This document shows, piece by piece, positions 51,045-62,900 of a stretch of DNA of 64,000 nucleotides. Within the stretch, counting starts at the first letter, position 1; each line of letters starts with the position of its first letter. Origin of the DNA: Pisaster brevispinus (lineage: Eukaryota; Echinodermata; Asteroidea; Forcipulatida; Asteriidae); the NCBI GenBank assembly GCA_023634235.1, contig JAMKCF010000003.1:17888742-17952741 (forward strand), in the 5' to 3' direction. The position numbers and the translations under genes were made by a program. The notes under the pieces are model-generated. The model was given only the letters and a program-made list of their open reading frames with translations. It did no database searches and was not told where the DNA came from.

Positions 51045-53690
51045 TTTTCTAAGTCTTTAGATTTGAATCATGATTTCACTTATGAGGTAAGAATTTCGCT
51101 TGTCTTTGCGTGGAACACATAGCCCAGTGGTTGGGAGATAGTTTCTGGTGGGTCGGGACCACGGTTCTAATCCGGACAAGGTCCTTGATTCACTTTTTAT
51201 TGTTTCTAAGTCTTTAGATTTGAATCATGATTTCACTTATGAGGTAAGAATTTCGCTTGTCCTTGCGTGGAACACATAGCCCAGTGGTTGGGAAATAGTT
51301 TCTGGTGGGTCGGGACTACGGTTCGAATCCCGGCAGGGTCCTTGATTCACTTTTTCTTTTTTCTAAGTCTTTAGATTTGAATCATGATTTCATTATGAGG
51401 TATAGATTGCACTTGTCTTTGCGTGGAACAAATAGCCCAGTGGTTGGGAGATAGTTTCTGGTGGATCGGGACCACGGTTCGAATCCCGTCAGGGTCCTTG
51501 ATTCACTTTTTCTTTTTTCTAAGTCTTTAGATTTGAATCATGATTTCACTTATGAGGTAAGAATTTCGCTTGTCTTTGCGTGGAACACATAGCCCAGCGG
51601 TTGGGAAATAGTTTCCGGTGGGTCGGGACCACGGTACTAATCCCGGCAGTGTCCTTGATTCACTTTTTTCTTTTTTCTAAGTCTTTAGATTTGAATCGTG
51701 ATTTCACTTATGATGTATAGATTGCGCTTGTCTTTGCGTGGAACAAATAGCCCAGTGGTTGGGAGATAGTTTCTGGTGGGTCGGGACCACGGTTCGAATC
51801 CGGACAAGGTCCTTGATTCACTCTTTCTTTTTGCTGAGTCTAAGGATTTGAATCGTGATTTCACTTATGAGGTAAGAATTTAGCTTGTCTTTGCGTGGAA
51901 CAGATAGCCTAGTGGTTGGGAGATAGTTTCTGGTGGATCGTGACCACGGTTCGAATCCCGTCAGGGTCCTTGATTCACTTTTTCTTTTTTCTAAGTCTTT
52001 AGATTTGAATCATGATTTAACTTATGAGGTATAGATTGCGCTTGTCTTTGCGTGGAACAAATAGCCCAGTGGTTGGGAGATAGTTTCTGGTGGATCGTGA
52101 CCACGGTTCGAGTCCCGGCAGTGTCCTTGACTCACTTTGTCTTTTTTCTGAGGCTAAAGATTTGAATCATGATTTCACTTATGAGGTAGATATTTCGCTT
52201 GTCTTTGCGTGGAACAAATAGCCCAGTGGTTGGGAGATAGTTTCTGGTGGATCGGGACCACGGTTCGAATCCCGTCAGGGTCCTTGATTCACTTTTTCTT
52301 TTTTCTAGTCTTTAGATTTGAATCATGATTTCACTTATGAGGTAAGAATTTCGCTTGTCTTTGCGTGGAACACATAGCCCAGCGGTTGGGAAATAGTTTC
52401 CGGTGGGTCGGGACTACGGTTCGAATCCCGGCAGGGTCCTTGATTCACTTTTTCTTTTTTCTAAGTCTTTAGATTTGAATCATGATTTCACTTATGAGGT
52501 ATAGATTGCGCTTGTCTTTGCGTGGAACAAATAGCCCAGTGGTTGGGAGATAGTTTCTGGTGGATCGGGACCACGGTTCGAATCCCGTCAGGGTCCTTGA
52601 TTCACTTTTTCTTTTTTCTAAGTCTTTAGATTTGAATCATGATTTCACTTATGAGGTAAGAATTTCGCTTGTCTTTGCGTGGAACACATAGCCCAGCGGT
52701 TGGGAAATAGTTTCCGGTGGGTCGGGACCACGGTTCTAATCCCGGCAGTGTCCTTGATTCACTTTTTTCTTTTTTCTAAGTCTTTAGATTTGAATCGTGA
52801 TTTCACTTATGATGTAAGAATTTCGCTTGTCTTTGCGTGGAACAGATAGCCTAGTGGTTGGGAGATAGTTTCTGGTTGATCGTGACCACGGTTCGAATCC
52901 CGGCAGGGTCCTTGATTCACTCTTTCTTTTTGCTGAGTCTATGGATTTGAATCGTGATTTTACTTATGAGGTAAGAATTTCGCTTGTCTTTGCGTGGAAC
53001 AGATAGCCTAGTGGTTGGGAGATAGTTTCTGGTGGATCGTGACCACGGTTCGAATCCCGGCAGTGTCCTTGACTCACTTTGTATTTTTTCTGAGTCTAAA
53101 GATTTGAATCATGATTTCACTTATGAGGTAGATATTTCGCTTGTCTTTGCGTGGAACAGATAGCCCAGTGGTTGGGAGATAGTTTCTGGTGGGTCGGCAC
53201 CACGGTTCTAATCCCGGCAGTGTCCTTGATTCACTTTTTCTTTTTTCTGGGTCTAAAGATTTGAATCATGATTTCACTTATGAGGTAGGAATTTTGCTTG
53301 TCTTTGCGTGGAACAAATAGCCCAGTGGTTGGGAGATAGTTTCTGGTGGGTCGGGACCACGGTTCGAATCCCGGCAAAGTCCTTGATTCACTTTTTCTTT
53401 TGTCTGAGTCTAAAGATTTGAATCATGATTTCACTTATGAGGTAAGAATTTCGCTTGTCTTTGCGTGGAACACATAGCCCAGCGGTTGGGAAATAGTTTC
53501 TGGTGGGTCGGCACCACGGTTCTAATCCCGGCAGTGTCCTTGATTCACTTTTTCTTTTTTCTAAGTCTTTAGATTTGAATCATGATTTCACTTATGAGGT
53601 AGGAATTTTGCTTGTCTTTGCGTGGAACAAATAGCCCAGTGGTTGGGAGATAGTTTCTGGTGGGTCGGGACCACGGTTCGAATCCCGGCA
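51045..53690 (+). repeat. 17-monomer tandem duplication, copy 1 (2,669 bp)
   Basis: The rare combination CCGGACAAGG followed by ATTGTTTCTAAG near 51,175-51,210 recurs 2,669 bp later. GGTTCGAGTCC at 52,105 and 54,775 and TCTATGG at 52,938 and 55,609 confirm the offset. Small private differences include CTAGTC near 52,303 for CTAAGTC and CATTATG near 51,392 for CACTTATG. Confidence 0.83.
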
Positions 53691-53714
53691 AAGTCCTTGA
53701 TTCACTTTTTCTTT

Positions 53715-56335
53715 TTTCTAAGTCTTTAGATTTGAATCATGATTTCACTTATGAGGTAAGAATTTCGCTTGTCTTTGCGTGGAACACATAGCCCAGTGGT
53801 TGGGAGATAGTTTCTGGTGGGTCGGGACCACGGTTCTAATCCGGACAAGGTCCTTGATTCACTTTTTATTGTTTCTAAGTCTTTAGATTTGAATCATGAT
53901 TTCACTTATGAGGTAAGAATTTCGCTTGTCCTTGCGTGGAACACATAGCCCAGTGGTTGGGAAATAGTTTCTGGTGGGTCGGGACTACGGTTCGAATCCC
54001 GGCAGGGTCCTTGATTCACTTTTTCTTTTTTCTAAGTCTTTAGATTTGAATCATGATTTCACTTATGAGGTATAGATTGCACTTGTCTTTGCGTGGAACA
54101 AATAGCCCAGTGGTTGGGAGATAGTTTCTGGTGGATCGGGACCACGGTTCGAATCCCGTCAGGGTCCTTGATTCACTTTTTCTTTTTTCTAAGTCTTTAG
54201 ATTTGAATCATGATTTCACTTATGAGGTAAGAATTTCGCTTGTCTTTGCGTGGAACACATAGCCCAGCGGTTGGGAAATAGTTTCCGGTGGGTCGGGACC
54301 ACGGTTCTAATCCCGGCAGTGTCCTTGATTCACTTTTTTCTTTTTTCTAAGTCTTTAGATTTGAATCGTGATTTCACTTATGATGTATAGATTGCGCTTG
54401 TCTTTGCGTGGAACAAATAGCCCAGTGGTTGGGAGATAGTTTCTGGTGGGTCGGGACCACGGTTCGAATCCGGACAAGGTCCTTGATTCACTCTTTCTTT
54501 TTGCTGAGTCTAAGGATTTGAATCGTGATTTCACTTATGAGGTAAGAATTTAGCTTGTCTTTGCGTGGAACAGATAGCCTAGTGGTTGGGAGATAGTTTC
54601 TGGTGGATCGTGACCACGGTTCGAATCCCGTCAGGGTCCTTGATTCACTTTTTCTTTTTTCTAAGTCTTTAGATTTGAATCATGATTTAACTTATGAGGT
54701 ATAGATTGCGCTTGTCTTTGCGTGGAACAAATAGCCCAGTGGTTGGGAGATAGTTTCTGGTGGATCGTGACCACGGTTCGAGTCCCGGCAGTGTCCTTGA
54801 CTCACTTTGTCTTTTTTCTGAGGCTAAAGATTTGAATCATGATTTCACTTATGAGGTAGATATTTCGCTTGTCTTTGCGTGGAACAAATAGCCCAGTGGT
54901 TGGGAGATAGTTTCTGGTGGATCGGGACCACGGTTCGAATCCCGTCAGGGTCCTTGATTCACTTTTTCTTTTTTCTAAGTCTTTAGATTTGAATCATGAT
55001 TTCACTTATGAGGTAAGAATTTCGCTTGTCTTTGCGTGGAACACATAGCCCAGCGGTTGGGAAATAGTTTCCGGTGGGTCGGGACTACGGTTCGAATCCC
55101 GGCAGGGTCCTTGATTCACTTTTTCTTTTTTCTAAGTCTTTAGATTTGAATCATGATTTCACTTATGAGGTATAGATTGCGCTTGTCTTTGCGTGGAACA
55201 AATAGCCCAGTGGTTGGGAGATAGTTTCTGGTGGATCGGGACCACGGTTCGAATCCCGTCAGGGTCCTTGATTCACTTTTTCTTTTTTCTAAGTCTTTAG
55301 ATTTGAATCATGATTTCACTTATGAGGTAAGAATTTCGCTTGTCTTTGCGTGGAACACATAGCCCAGCGGTTGGGAAATAGTTTCCGGTGGGTCGGGACC
55401 ACGGTTCTAATCCCGGCAGTGTCCTTGATTCACTTTTTTCTTTTTTCTAAGTCTTTAGATTTGAATCGTGATTTCACTTATGATGTAAGAATTTCGCTTG
55501 TCTTTGCGTGGAACAGATAGCCTAGTGGTTGGGAGATAGTTTCTGGTTGATCGTGACCACGGTTCGAATCCCGGCAGGGTCCTTGATTCACTCTTTCTTT
55601 TTGCTGAGTCTATGGATTTGAATCGTGATTTTACTTATGAGGTAAGAATTTCGCTTGTCTTTGCGTGGAACAGATAGCCTAGTGGTTGGGAGATAGTTTC
55701 TGGTGGATCGTGACCACGGTTCGAATCCCGGCAGTGTCCTTGACTCACTTTGTATTTTTTCTGAGTCTAAAGATTTGAATCATGATTTCACTTATGAGGT
55801 AGATATTTCGCTTGTCTTTGCGTGGAACAGATAGCCCAGTGGTTGGGAGATAGTTTCTGGTGGGTCGGCACCACGGTTCTAATCCCGGCAGTGTCCTTGA
55901 TTCACTTTTTCTTTTTTCTGGGTCTAAAGATTTGAATCATGATTTCACTTATGAGGTAGGAATTTTGCTTGTCTTTGCGTGGAACAAATAGCCCAGTGGT
56001 TGGGAGATAGTTTCTGGTGGGTCGGGACCACGGTTCGAATCCCGGCAAAGTCCTTGATTCACTTTTTCTTTTGTCTGAGTCTAAAGATTTGAATCATGAT
56101 TTCACTTATGAGGTAAGAATTTCGCTTGTCTTTGCGTGGAACACATAGCCCAGCGGTTGGGAAATAATTTCTGGTGGGTCGGCACCACGGTTCTAATCCC
56201 GGCAGTGTCCTTGATTCACTTTTTCTTTTTTCTAAGTTTTCACTTATGAGGTAGGAATTTTGCTTGTCTTTGCGTGGAACAAATAGCCCAGTGGTTGGGA
56301 GATAGTTTCTGGTGGGTCGGGACCACGGTTCGAAT
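53715..56335 (+). repeat. 17-monomer tandem duplication, copy 2
   Basis: Directly follows copy 1 and shares its monomer order to about 56,335, where this copy continues with CCGGACAAGG and copy 1 has CCGGCAAAG. It carries a private 18-bp deletion near 56,235. Confidence 0.83.
56232..56248 (+). repeat. Monomer with 18-bp spacer deletion
   Basis: CTAAGTTTT runs directly into CACTTATG, removing the GATTTGAATCATGATT portion and so the palindrome. The equivalent monomer near 53,560 is intact. A TTT microhomology lies at the join. Confidence 0.8.
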
Positions 56336-56999
56336 CCGGACAAGGTCCTTGATTCACTCTTTCTTTTTGCTGAGTCTAAGGATTTGAATCGTGATTTCAC
56401 TTATGAGGTAAGAATTTAGCTTGTCTTTGCGTGGAACAGATAGCCTAGTGGTTGGGAGATAGTTTCTGGTGGATCGTGACCACGGTTCGAATCCCGGCAG
56501 TGTCCTTGATTCACTTTTTATTTTTTCTAAGTCTTTAGATTTGAATCATGATTTCACTTATGAGGTAAGAATTTCGCTTGTCCTTGCGTGGAACACATAG
56601 CCCAGTGGTTGGGAAATAGTTTCTGGTGGGTCGGGACTACGGTTCGAATCCCGGCAGGGTCCTTGATTCACTTTTTCTTTTTTCTAAGTCTTTAGATTTG
56701 AATCATGATTTCACTTATGAGGTATAGATTGCGCTTGTCTTTGCGTGGAACAAATAGCCCAGTGGTTGGGAGATAGTTTCTGGTGGATCGGGACCACGGT
56801 TCGAATCCCGTCAGGGTCCTTGATTCACTTTTTCTTTTTTCTAAGTCTTTAGATTTGAATCATGATTTCACTTATGAGGTAAGAATTTCGCTTGTCTTTG
56901 CGTGCAACACATAGCCCAGCGGTTGGGAAATAGTTTCCGGTGGGTCGGGACCACGGTTCTAATCCCGGCAGTGTCCTTGATTCACTTTTTTCTTTTTTC

Positions 57000-59900
57000 T
57001 AAGTCTTTAGATTTGAATCGTGATTTCACTTATGATGTAAGAATTTCGCTTGTCTTTGCGTGGAACAGATAGCCTAGTGGTTGGGAGATAGTTTCTGGTT
57101 GATCGTGACCACGGTTCGAATCCCGGCAGGGTCCTTGATTCACTCTTTCTTTTTGCTGAGTCTATGGATTTGAATCGTGATTTTACTTATGAGGTAAGAA
57201 TTTCGCTTGTCTTTGCGTGGAACAGATAGCCTAGTGGTTGGGAGATAGTTTCTGGTGGATCGTGACCACGGTTCGAATCCCGGCAGTGTCCTTGACTCAC
57301 TTTGTATTTTTTCTGAGTCTAAAGATTTGAATCATGATTTCACTTATGAGGTAGATATTTCGCTTGTCTTTGCGTGGAACAGATAGCCCAGTGGTTGGGA
57401 GATAGTTTCTGGTGGGTCGGCACCACGGTTCTAATCCCGGCAGTGTCCTTGATTCACTTTTTCTTTTTTCTAAGTCTTTAGATTTGAATCATGATTTCAC
57501 TTATGAGGTAGGAATTTTGCTTGTCTTTGCGTGGAACAAATAGCCCAGTGGTTGGGAGATAGTTTCTGGTGGGTCGGGACCACGGTTCGAATCCCGGCAA
57601 AGTCCTTGATTCACTTTTTCTTTTGTCTGAGTCTAAAGATTTGAATCATGATTTCACTTATGAGGTAAGAATTTCGCTTGTCTTTGCGTGGAACACATAG
57701 CCCAGCGGTTGGGAAATAGTTTCTGGTGGGTCGGCACCACGGTTCTAATCCCGGCAGTGTCCTTGATTCACTTTTTCTTTTTTCTAAGTCTTTAGATTTG
57801 AATCATGATTTCACTTATGAGGTAGGAATTTTGCTTGTCTTTGCGTGGAACAAATAGCCCAGTGGTTGGGAGATAGTTTCTGGTGGGTCGGGACCACGGT
57901 TCGAATCCCGGCAAAGTCCTTGATTCACTTTTTCTTTTGTCTGAGTCTAAAGATTTGAATCATGATTTCACTTATGAGGTAAGAATTTCGCTTGTCTTTG
58001 CGTGAAACAGATAGCCCAGTGGTTGGGAGATAGTTTCTGGTGGGTCGGGACCACGGTTCTAATCCCGGCAGTGTCCTTGATTCACTTTTTCTTTTTTCTA
58101 AGTCTTTAGATTTGAATCTTGATTTCACTTATGAGGTAAGAATTTCGCTTGTCTTTGCGTGGAACACATAGCCCAGTGGTTGGGAAATAGTTTCTGGTGG
58201 GTCGGGACCACGGTTCTAATCCCGGCAGTGTCCTTGATTCACTTTTTTCTTTTTTCTAAGTCTTGAGATTTGAATCATGATTTCACTTATGAGGTAGGAA
58301 TTTTGCTTGTCTTTGCGTGGAACAAATAGCCCAGTGGTTGGGAGACAGTTTCTGGTGGATCGGGACCACGGTTCGAATCCCGTCAGGGTCCTTGATTCAC
58401 TTTTTTCTTTTTTCTAAGTCTAAAGATTTTAATCATGATTTCACTTATGACGTAAGAATTTCGCTTGTCTTTGCGTGGAACACATAGCCCAGTGGTTGGG
58501 AAACAGTTTTTGGTGGGTCGGGACCACGGTTCTAATCCCGGCAGTGTCCTTGATTCACTTTTTCTTTTTTCTAAGTCTTTAGATTTGAATCATGATTTCA
58601 CTTATGAGGTAGGAATTTTGCTTGTCTTTGCGTGGAACAAATAGCCCAGTGGTTGGGAGAAAGTTTCTGGTGGATCGGGACCACGGTTCGGATCCCGTCA
58701 GGGTCCTTGATTTACTTTTTCTTTTTTCTAAGTCTTTAGATTTGAATCATGATTTCACTTATGAGGTAAGAATTTCGCTTGTCTTTGCGTGGAACACATA
58801 GCCCAGTGGTTGGGAAATAGTTTCTGGTGGGTCGGGACCACGGTTCGAATCCGGACAAGGTCCTTGATTCACTCTTTCTTTTTGCTGAGTCTATGGATTT
58901 GAATCGTGATTTTACTTATGAGGTAAGAATTTCGCTTGTCTTTGCGTGGAACAGATAGCCTAGTGGTTGGGAGATAGTTTCTGGTGGATCGTGACCACGG
59001 TTCGAATCCCGGCAGTGTCCTTGACTCACTTTGTATTTTTTCTGAGTCTAAAGATTTGAATCATGATTTCACTTATGAGGTAGATATTTCGCTTGTCTTT
59101 GCGTGGAACAGATAGCCCAGTGGTTGGGAGATAGTTTCTGGTGGGTCGCCACCACGGTTCTAATCCCGGCAGTGTCCTTGATTCACTTTTTCTTTTTTCT
59201 AAGTTTTTATATTTGAATTATGATTTCACTTATGAGGTAGGAATTTCGCTTGTCTTTGCGTGGAACACATAGCCCAGCGGTTGGGAAATAGTTTCCGGTG
59301 GGACGGGACCACGGTTCTAATCCCGGCAGTGTCCTTGATTCACTTTTTTCTTTTTTCTAAGTCTTTAGATTTGAATCATGATTTCACTTATGAGGTAGGA
59401 ATTTTGCTTGTCTTTGCGTGGAACAAATAGCCCAGTGGTTGGGAGATAGTTTCTGGTGGGTCGGGACCACGGTTCGAATCCCGGCAAAGTCCTTGATTCA
59501 CTTTTTCTTTTGTCTGAGTCTAAAGATTTGAATCATGATTTCACTTATGAGGTAAGAATTTCGCTTGTCTTTGCGTGGAACAGATAGCCCAGTGGTTGGG
59601 AGATAGTTTCTGGTGGGTCGGGACCACGGTTATAATCCCGGCAGTGTCCTTGATTCACTTTTTCTTTTTTCTAAGTCTTTAGATTTGAATCTTGATTTCA
59701 CTTATGAGGTAAGAATTTCGCTTGTCTTTGCGTGGAACACATAGCCCAGTGGTTGGGAAATAGTTTCTGGTGGGTCGGGACCACGGTTCGAATCCGGACA
59801 AGATCCTTGATTCACTCTTTCTTTTTGCTGAGTCTATGGATTTGAATCGTGATTTTACTTATGAGGTAAGAATTTCGCTTGTCTTTGCGTGGAACAGATA

Positions 59901-62900
59901 GCCTAGTGGTTGGGAGATAGTTTCTGGTGGATCGTGACCACGGTTCGAATCCCGGCAGTGTCCTTGACTCACTTTGTATTTTTTCTGAGTCTAAAGATTT
60001 GAATCATGATTTCACTTATGAGGTAGATATTTCGCTTGTCTTTGCGTGGAACAGATAGCCCAGTGGTTGGGAGATAGTTTCTGGTGGGTCGGGACCACGG
60101 TTCTAATCCCGGCAGTGTCCTTGATTCACTTTTTCTTTTTTCTAAGTTTTTAGATTTGAATTATGATTTCACTTATGAGGTAGGAATTTCGCTTGTCTTT
60201 GCGTGGAACACATAGCCCAGCGGTTGGGAAATAGTTTCCGGTGAAACGGGACCACGGTTCTAATCCCGGCAGTGTCCTTGATTCACTTTTTTCTTTTTTC
60301 TAAGTCTTTAGATTTGAATCATGATTTCACTTATGAGGTAGGAATTTTGCTTGTCTTTGCGTGGAACAAATAGCCCAGTGGTTGGGAGATAGTTTCTGGT
60401 GGGTCGGGACCACGGTTCGAATCCCGGCAAAGTCCTTGATTCACTTTTTCTTTTGTCTGAGTCTAAAGATTTGAATCATGATTTCACTTATGAGGTAATA
60501 ATTTCGCTTGTCTTTGCGTGGAACAGATAGCCCAGTGGTTGGGAGATAGTTTCTGGTGGGTCGGCACCACGGTTCTAATCCCGGCAGTGTCCTTGATTCA
60601 CTTTTTCTTTTTTCTATGTCTTTAGATTTGAATCTTGATTTCACTTATGAGGTAAGAATTTCGCTTGTCTTTGCGTGGAACACATAGCCCAGTGGTTGGG
60701 AAATAGTTTCTGGTGGGTCGGGACCACGGTTCGAATCCGGACAAGGTCCTTGATTCACTCTTTCTTTTTGCTGAGTCTATGGATTTGAATCGTGATTTTA
60801 CTTATGAGGTAAGAATTTCGCTTGTCTTTGCGTGGAACAGATAGCCTAGTGGTTGGGAGATAGTTTCTGGTGGATCGTGACCACGGTTCGAATCCCGGCA
60901 GTGTCCTTGACTCACTTTGTATTTTTTCTGAGTCTAAAGATTTGAATCATGATTTCACTATGAGGTAGATATTTCGCTTGTCTTTGCGTGGAACAGATAG
61001 CCCAGTGGTTGGGAGATAGTTTCTGGTGGGTCGGCACCACGGTTCTAATCCCGGCAGTGTCCTTGATTCACTTTTTCTTTTTTCTAAGTTTTTAGATTTG
61101 AATTATGATTTCACTTATGAGGTAGGAATTTCGCTTGTCTTTGCGTGGAACACATAGCCCAGCGGTTGGGAAATAGTTTCCGGTGGGACGGGACCACGGT
61201 TCTAATCCCGGCAGTGTCCTTGATTCACTTTTTTTCTTTTTTCTAAGTCTTTAGATTTGAATCATGATTTCACTTATGAGGTAGGAATTTTGCTTGTCTT
61301 TGCGTGGAACAAATAGCCCAGTGGTTGGGAGATAGTTTCTGGTGGGTCGGGACCTCGGTTCGAATCCCGGCAAAGTCCTTGATTCACTTTTTCTTTTGTC
61401 TGAGTCTAAAGATTTGAATCATGATTTCACTTATGAGGTAAGAATTTCGCTTGTCTTTGCGTGAAACAGATAGCCCAGTGGTTGGGAGATAGTTTCTGGT
61501 GGGTCGGGACCACGGTTCTAATCCCGGCAGTGTCCTTGATTCACTTTTCCTTTTTTCTAAGTCTTTAGATTTGAATCTTGATTTCACTTATGAGGTAAGA
61601 ATTTCGCTTGTCTTTGCGTGGAACACATAGCAAAGTGGTTGGGAAATAGTTTCTGGTGGGTCGGGACCACGGTTCTAATCCCGGCAGTGTCCTTGATTCA
61701 CTTTTTTCTTTTTTCTAAGTCTTTAGATTTGAATCATGATTTCACTTATGAGGTAGGAATTTTGCTTGTCTTTGCGTGGAACAAATAGCCCAGTGGTTGG
61801 GAGACAGTTTCTGGTGGATCGGGACCACGGTTCGAATCCCGTCAGGGTCCTTGATTCGCTTTTTTTCTTTTTTCTAAGTTTTTAGATTTGAATCATGATT
61901 TCACTTATGAGGTAGGAATTTTGCTTGTCTTTGCGTGGAACAAATAGCCCAGTGGTTGGGAGATAGTTTCTGGTGGGTCGGGACCACGGTTCGAATCCCG
62001 GCAAAGTCCTTGATTCACTTTTTCTTTTGTCTGAGTCTAAAGATTTTAATCATGATTTCACTTATGAGGTAGGAATTTCGCTTGTCTTTGCGTGGAACAG
62101 ATAGCCCAGTGGTTGGGAGATAGTTTCTGGTGGGTCGGCACCACGGTTCTAATCCCGGCAGTGTCCTTGATTCACTTTTTCTTTTTTCTAAGTTTTTAGA
62201 TTTGAATTATGATTTCACTTATGAGGTAGGAATTTCGCTTGTCTTTGCGTGGAACACATAGCCCAGCGGTTGGGAAATAGTTTCCGGTGGGACGGGACCA
62301 CGGTTCTAATCCCGGCAGTGTCCTTGATTCACTTTTTTCTTTTTTCTAAGTCTTTAGATTTGAATCATGATTTCACTTATGAGGTAGGAATTTTGCTTGT
62401 CTTTGCGTGGAACAAATAGCCCAGTGGTTGGGAGATAGTTTCTGGTGGGTCGGGACCACGGTTCGAATCCCGGCAAAGTCCTTGATTCACTTTTTCTTTT
62501 GTCTGAGTCTAAAGATTTGAATCATGATTTCACTTATGAGGTAAGAATTTCGCTTGTCTTTGCGTGGAACAGATAGCCCAGTGGTTGGGAGATAGTTTCT
62601 GGTGGGTCGGGACCACGGTTCTAATCCCGGCAGTGTCCTTGATTCACTTTTTCTTTTTTCTAAGTCTTTAGATTTGAATCTTGATTTCACTTATGAGGTA
62701 AGAATTTCGCTTGTCTTTGCGTGGAACACATAGCCCAGTGGTTGGGAAATAGTTTCTGGTGGGTCGGGACCACGGTTCGAATCCGGACAAGGTCCTTGAT
62801 TCACTCTTTCTTTTTGCTGAGTCTATGGATTTGAATCGTGATTTTACTTATGAGGTAAGAATTTCGCTTGTCTTTGCGTGGAACAAATAGCCCAGTGGTT

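Larger units (their letters stand above)
46300..57000 (+). repeat. Satellite block E: CATAGCCCAGCGG class
   Basis: Recurring monomer types: CACATAGCCCAGCGG with TTTCCGGTGGG and the GGTTCTAATCC B box; AAATAGCCC with CCGTCAGGGTCC; AGATAGCCTAGTGG with GATCGTGACC; CATAGCCCAGTGG with GTCCTTGCGTGG. Types with intact and with mutated B boxes alternate in a fixed order. The variant B box GGTTCGAGTCC recurs at 46,763, 48,177, 50,692, 52,105 and 54,775, giving spacings of about 9, 16, 9 and 17 monomers. Confidence 0.78.

Noticed and set aside
56059..56400. Longest open reading frame (113 codons, reverse strand).
   Set aside because: Its extra length results from the local 18-bp deletion near 56,235, which shifts one monomer's frame. 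No independent evidence of coding.
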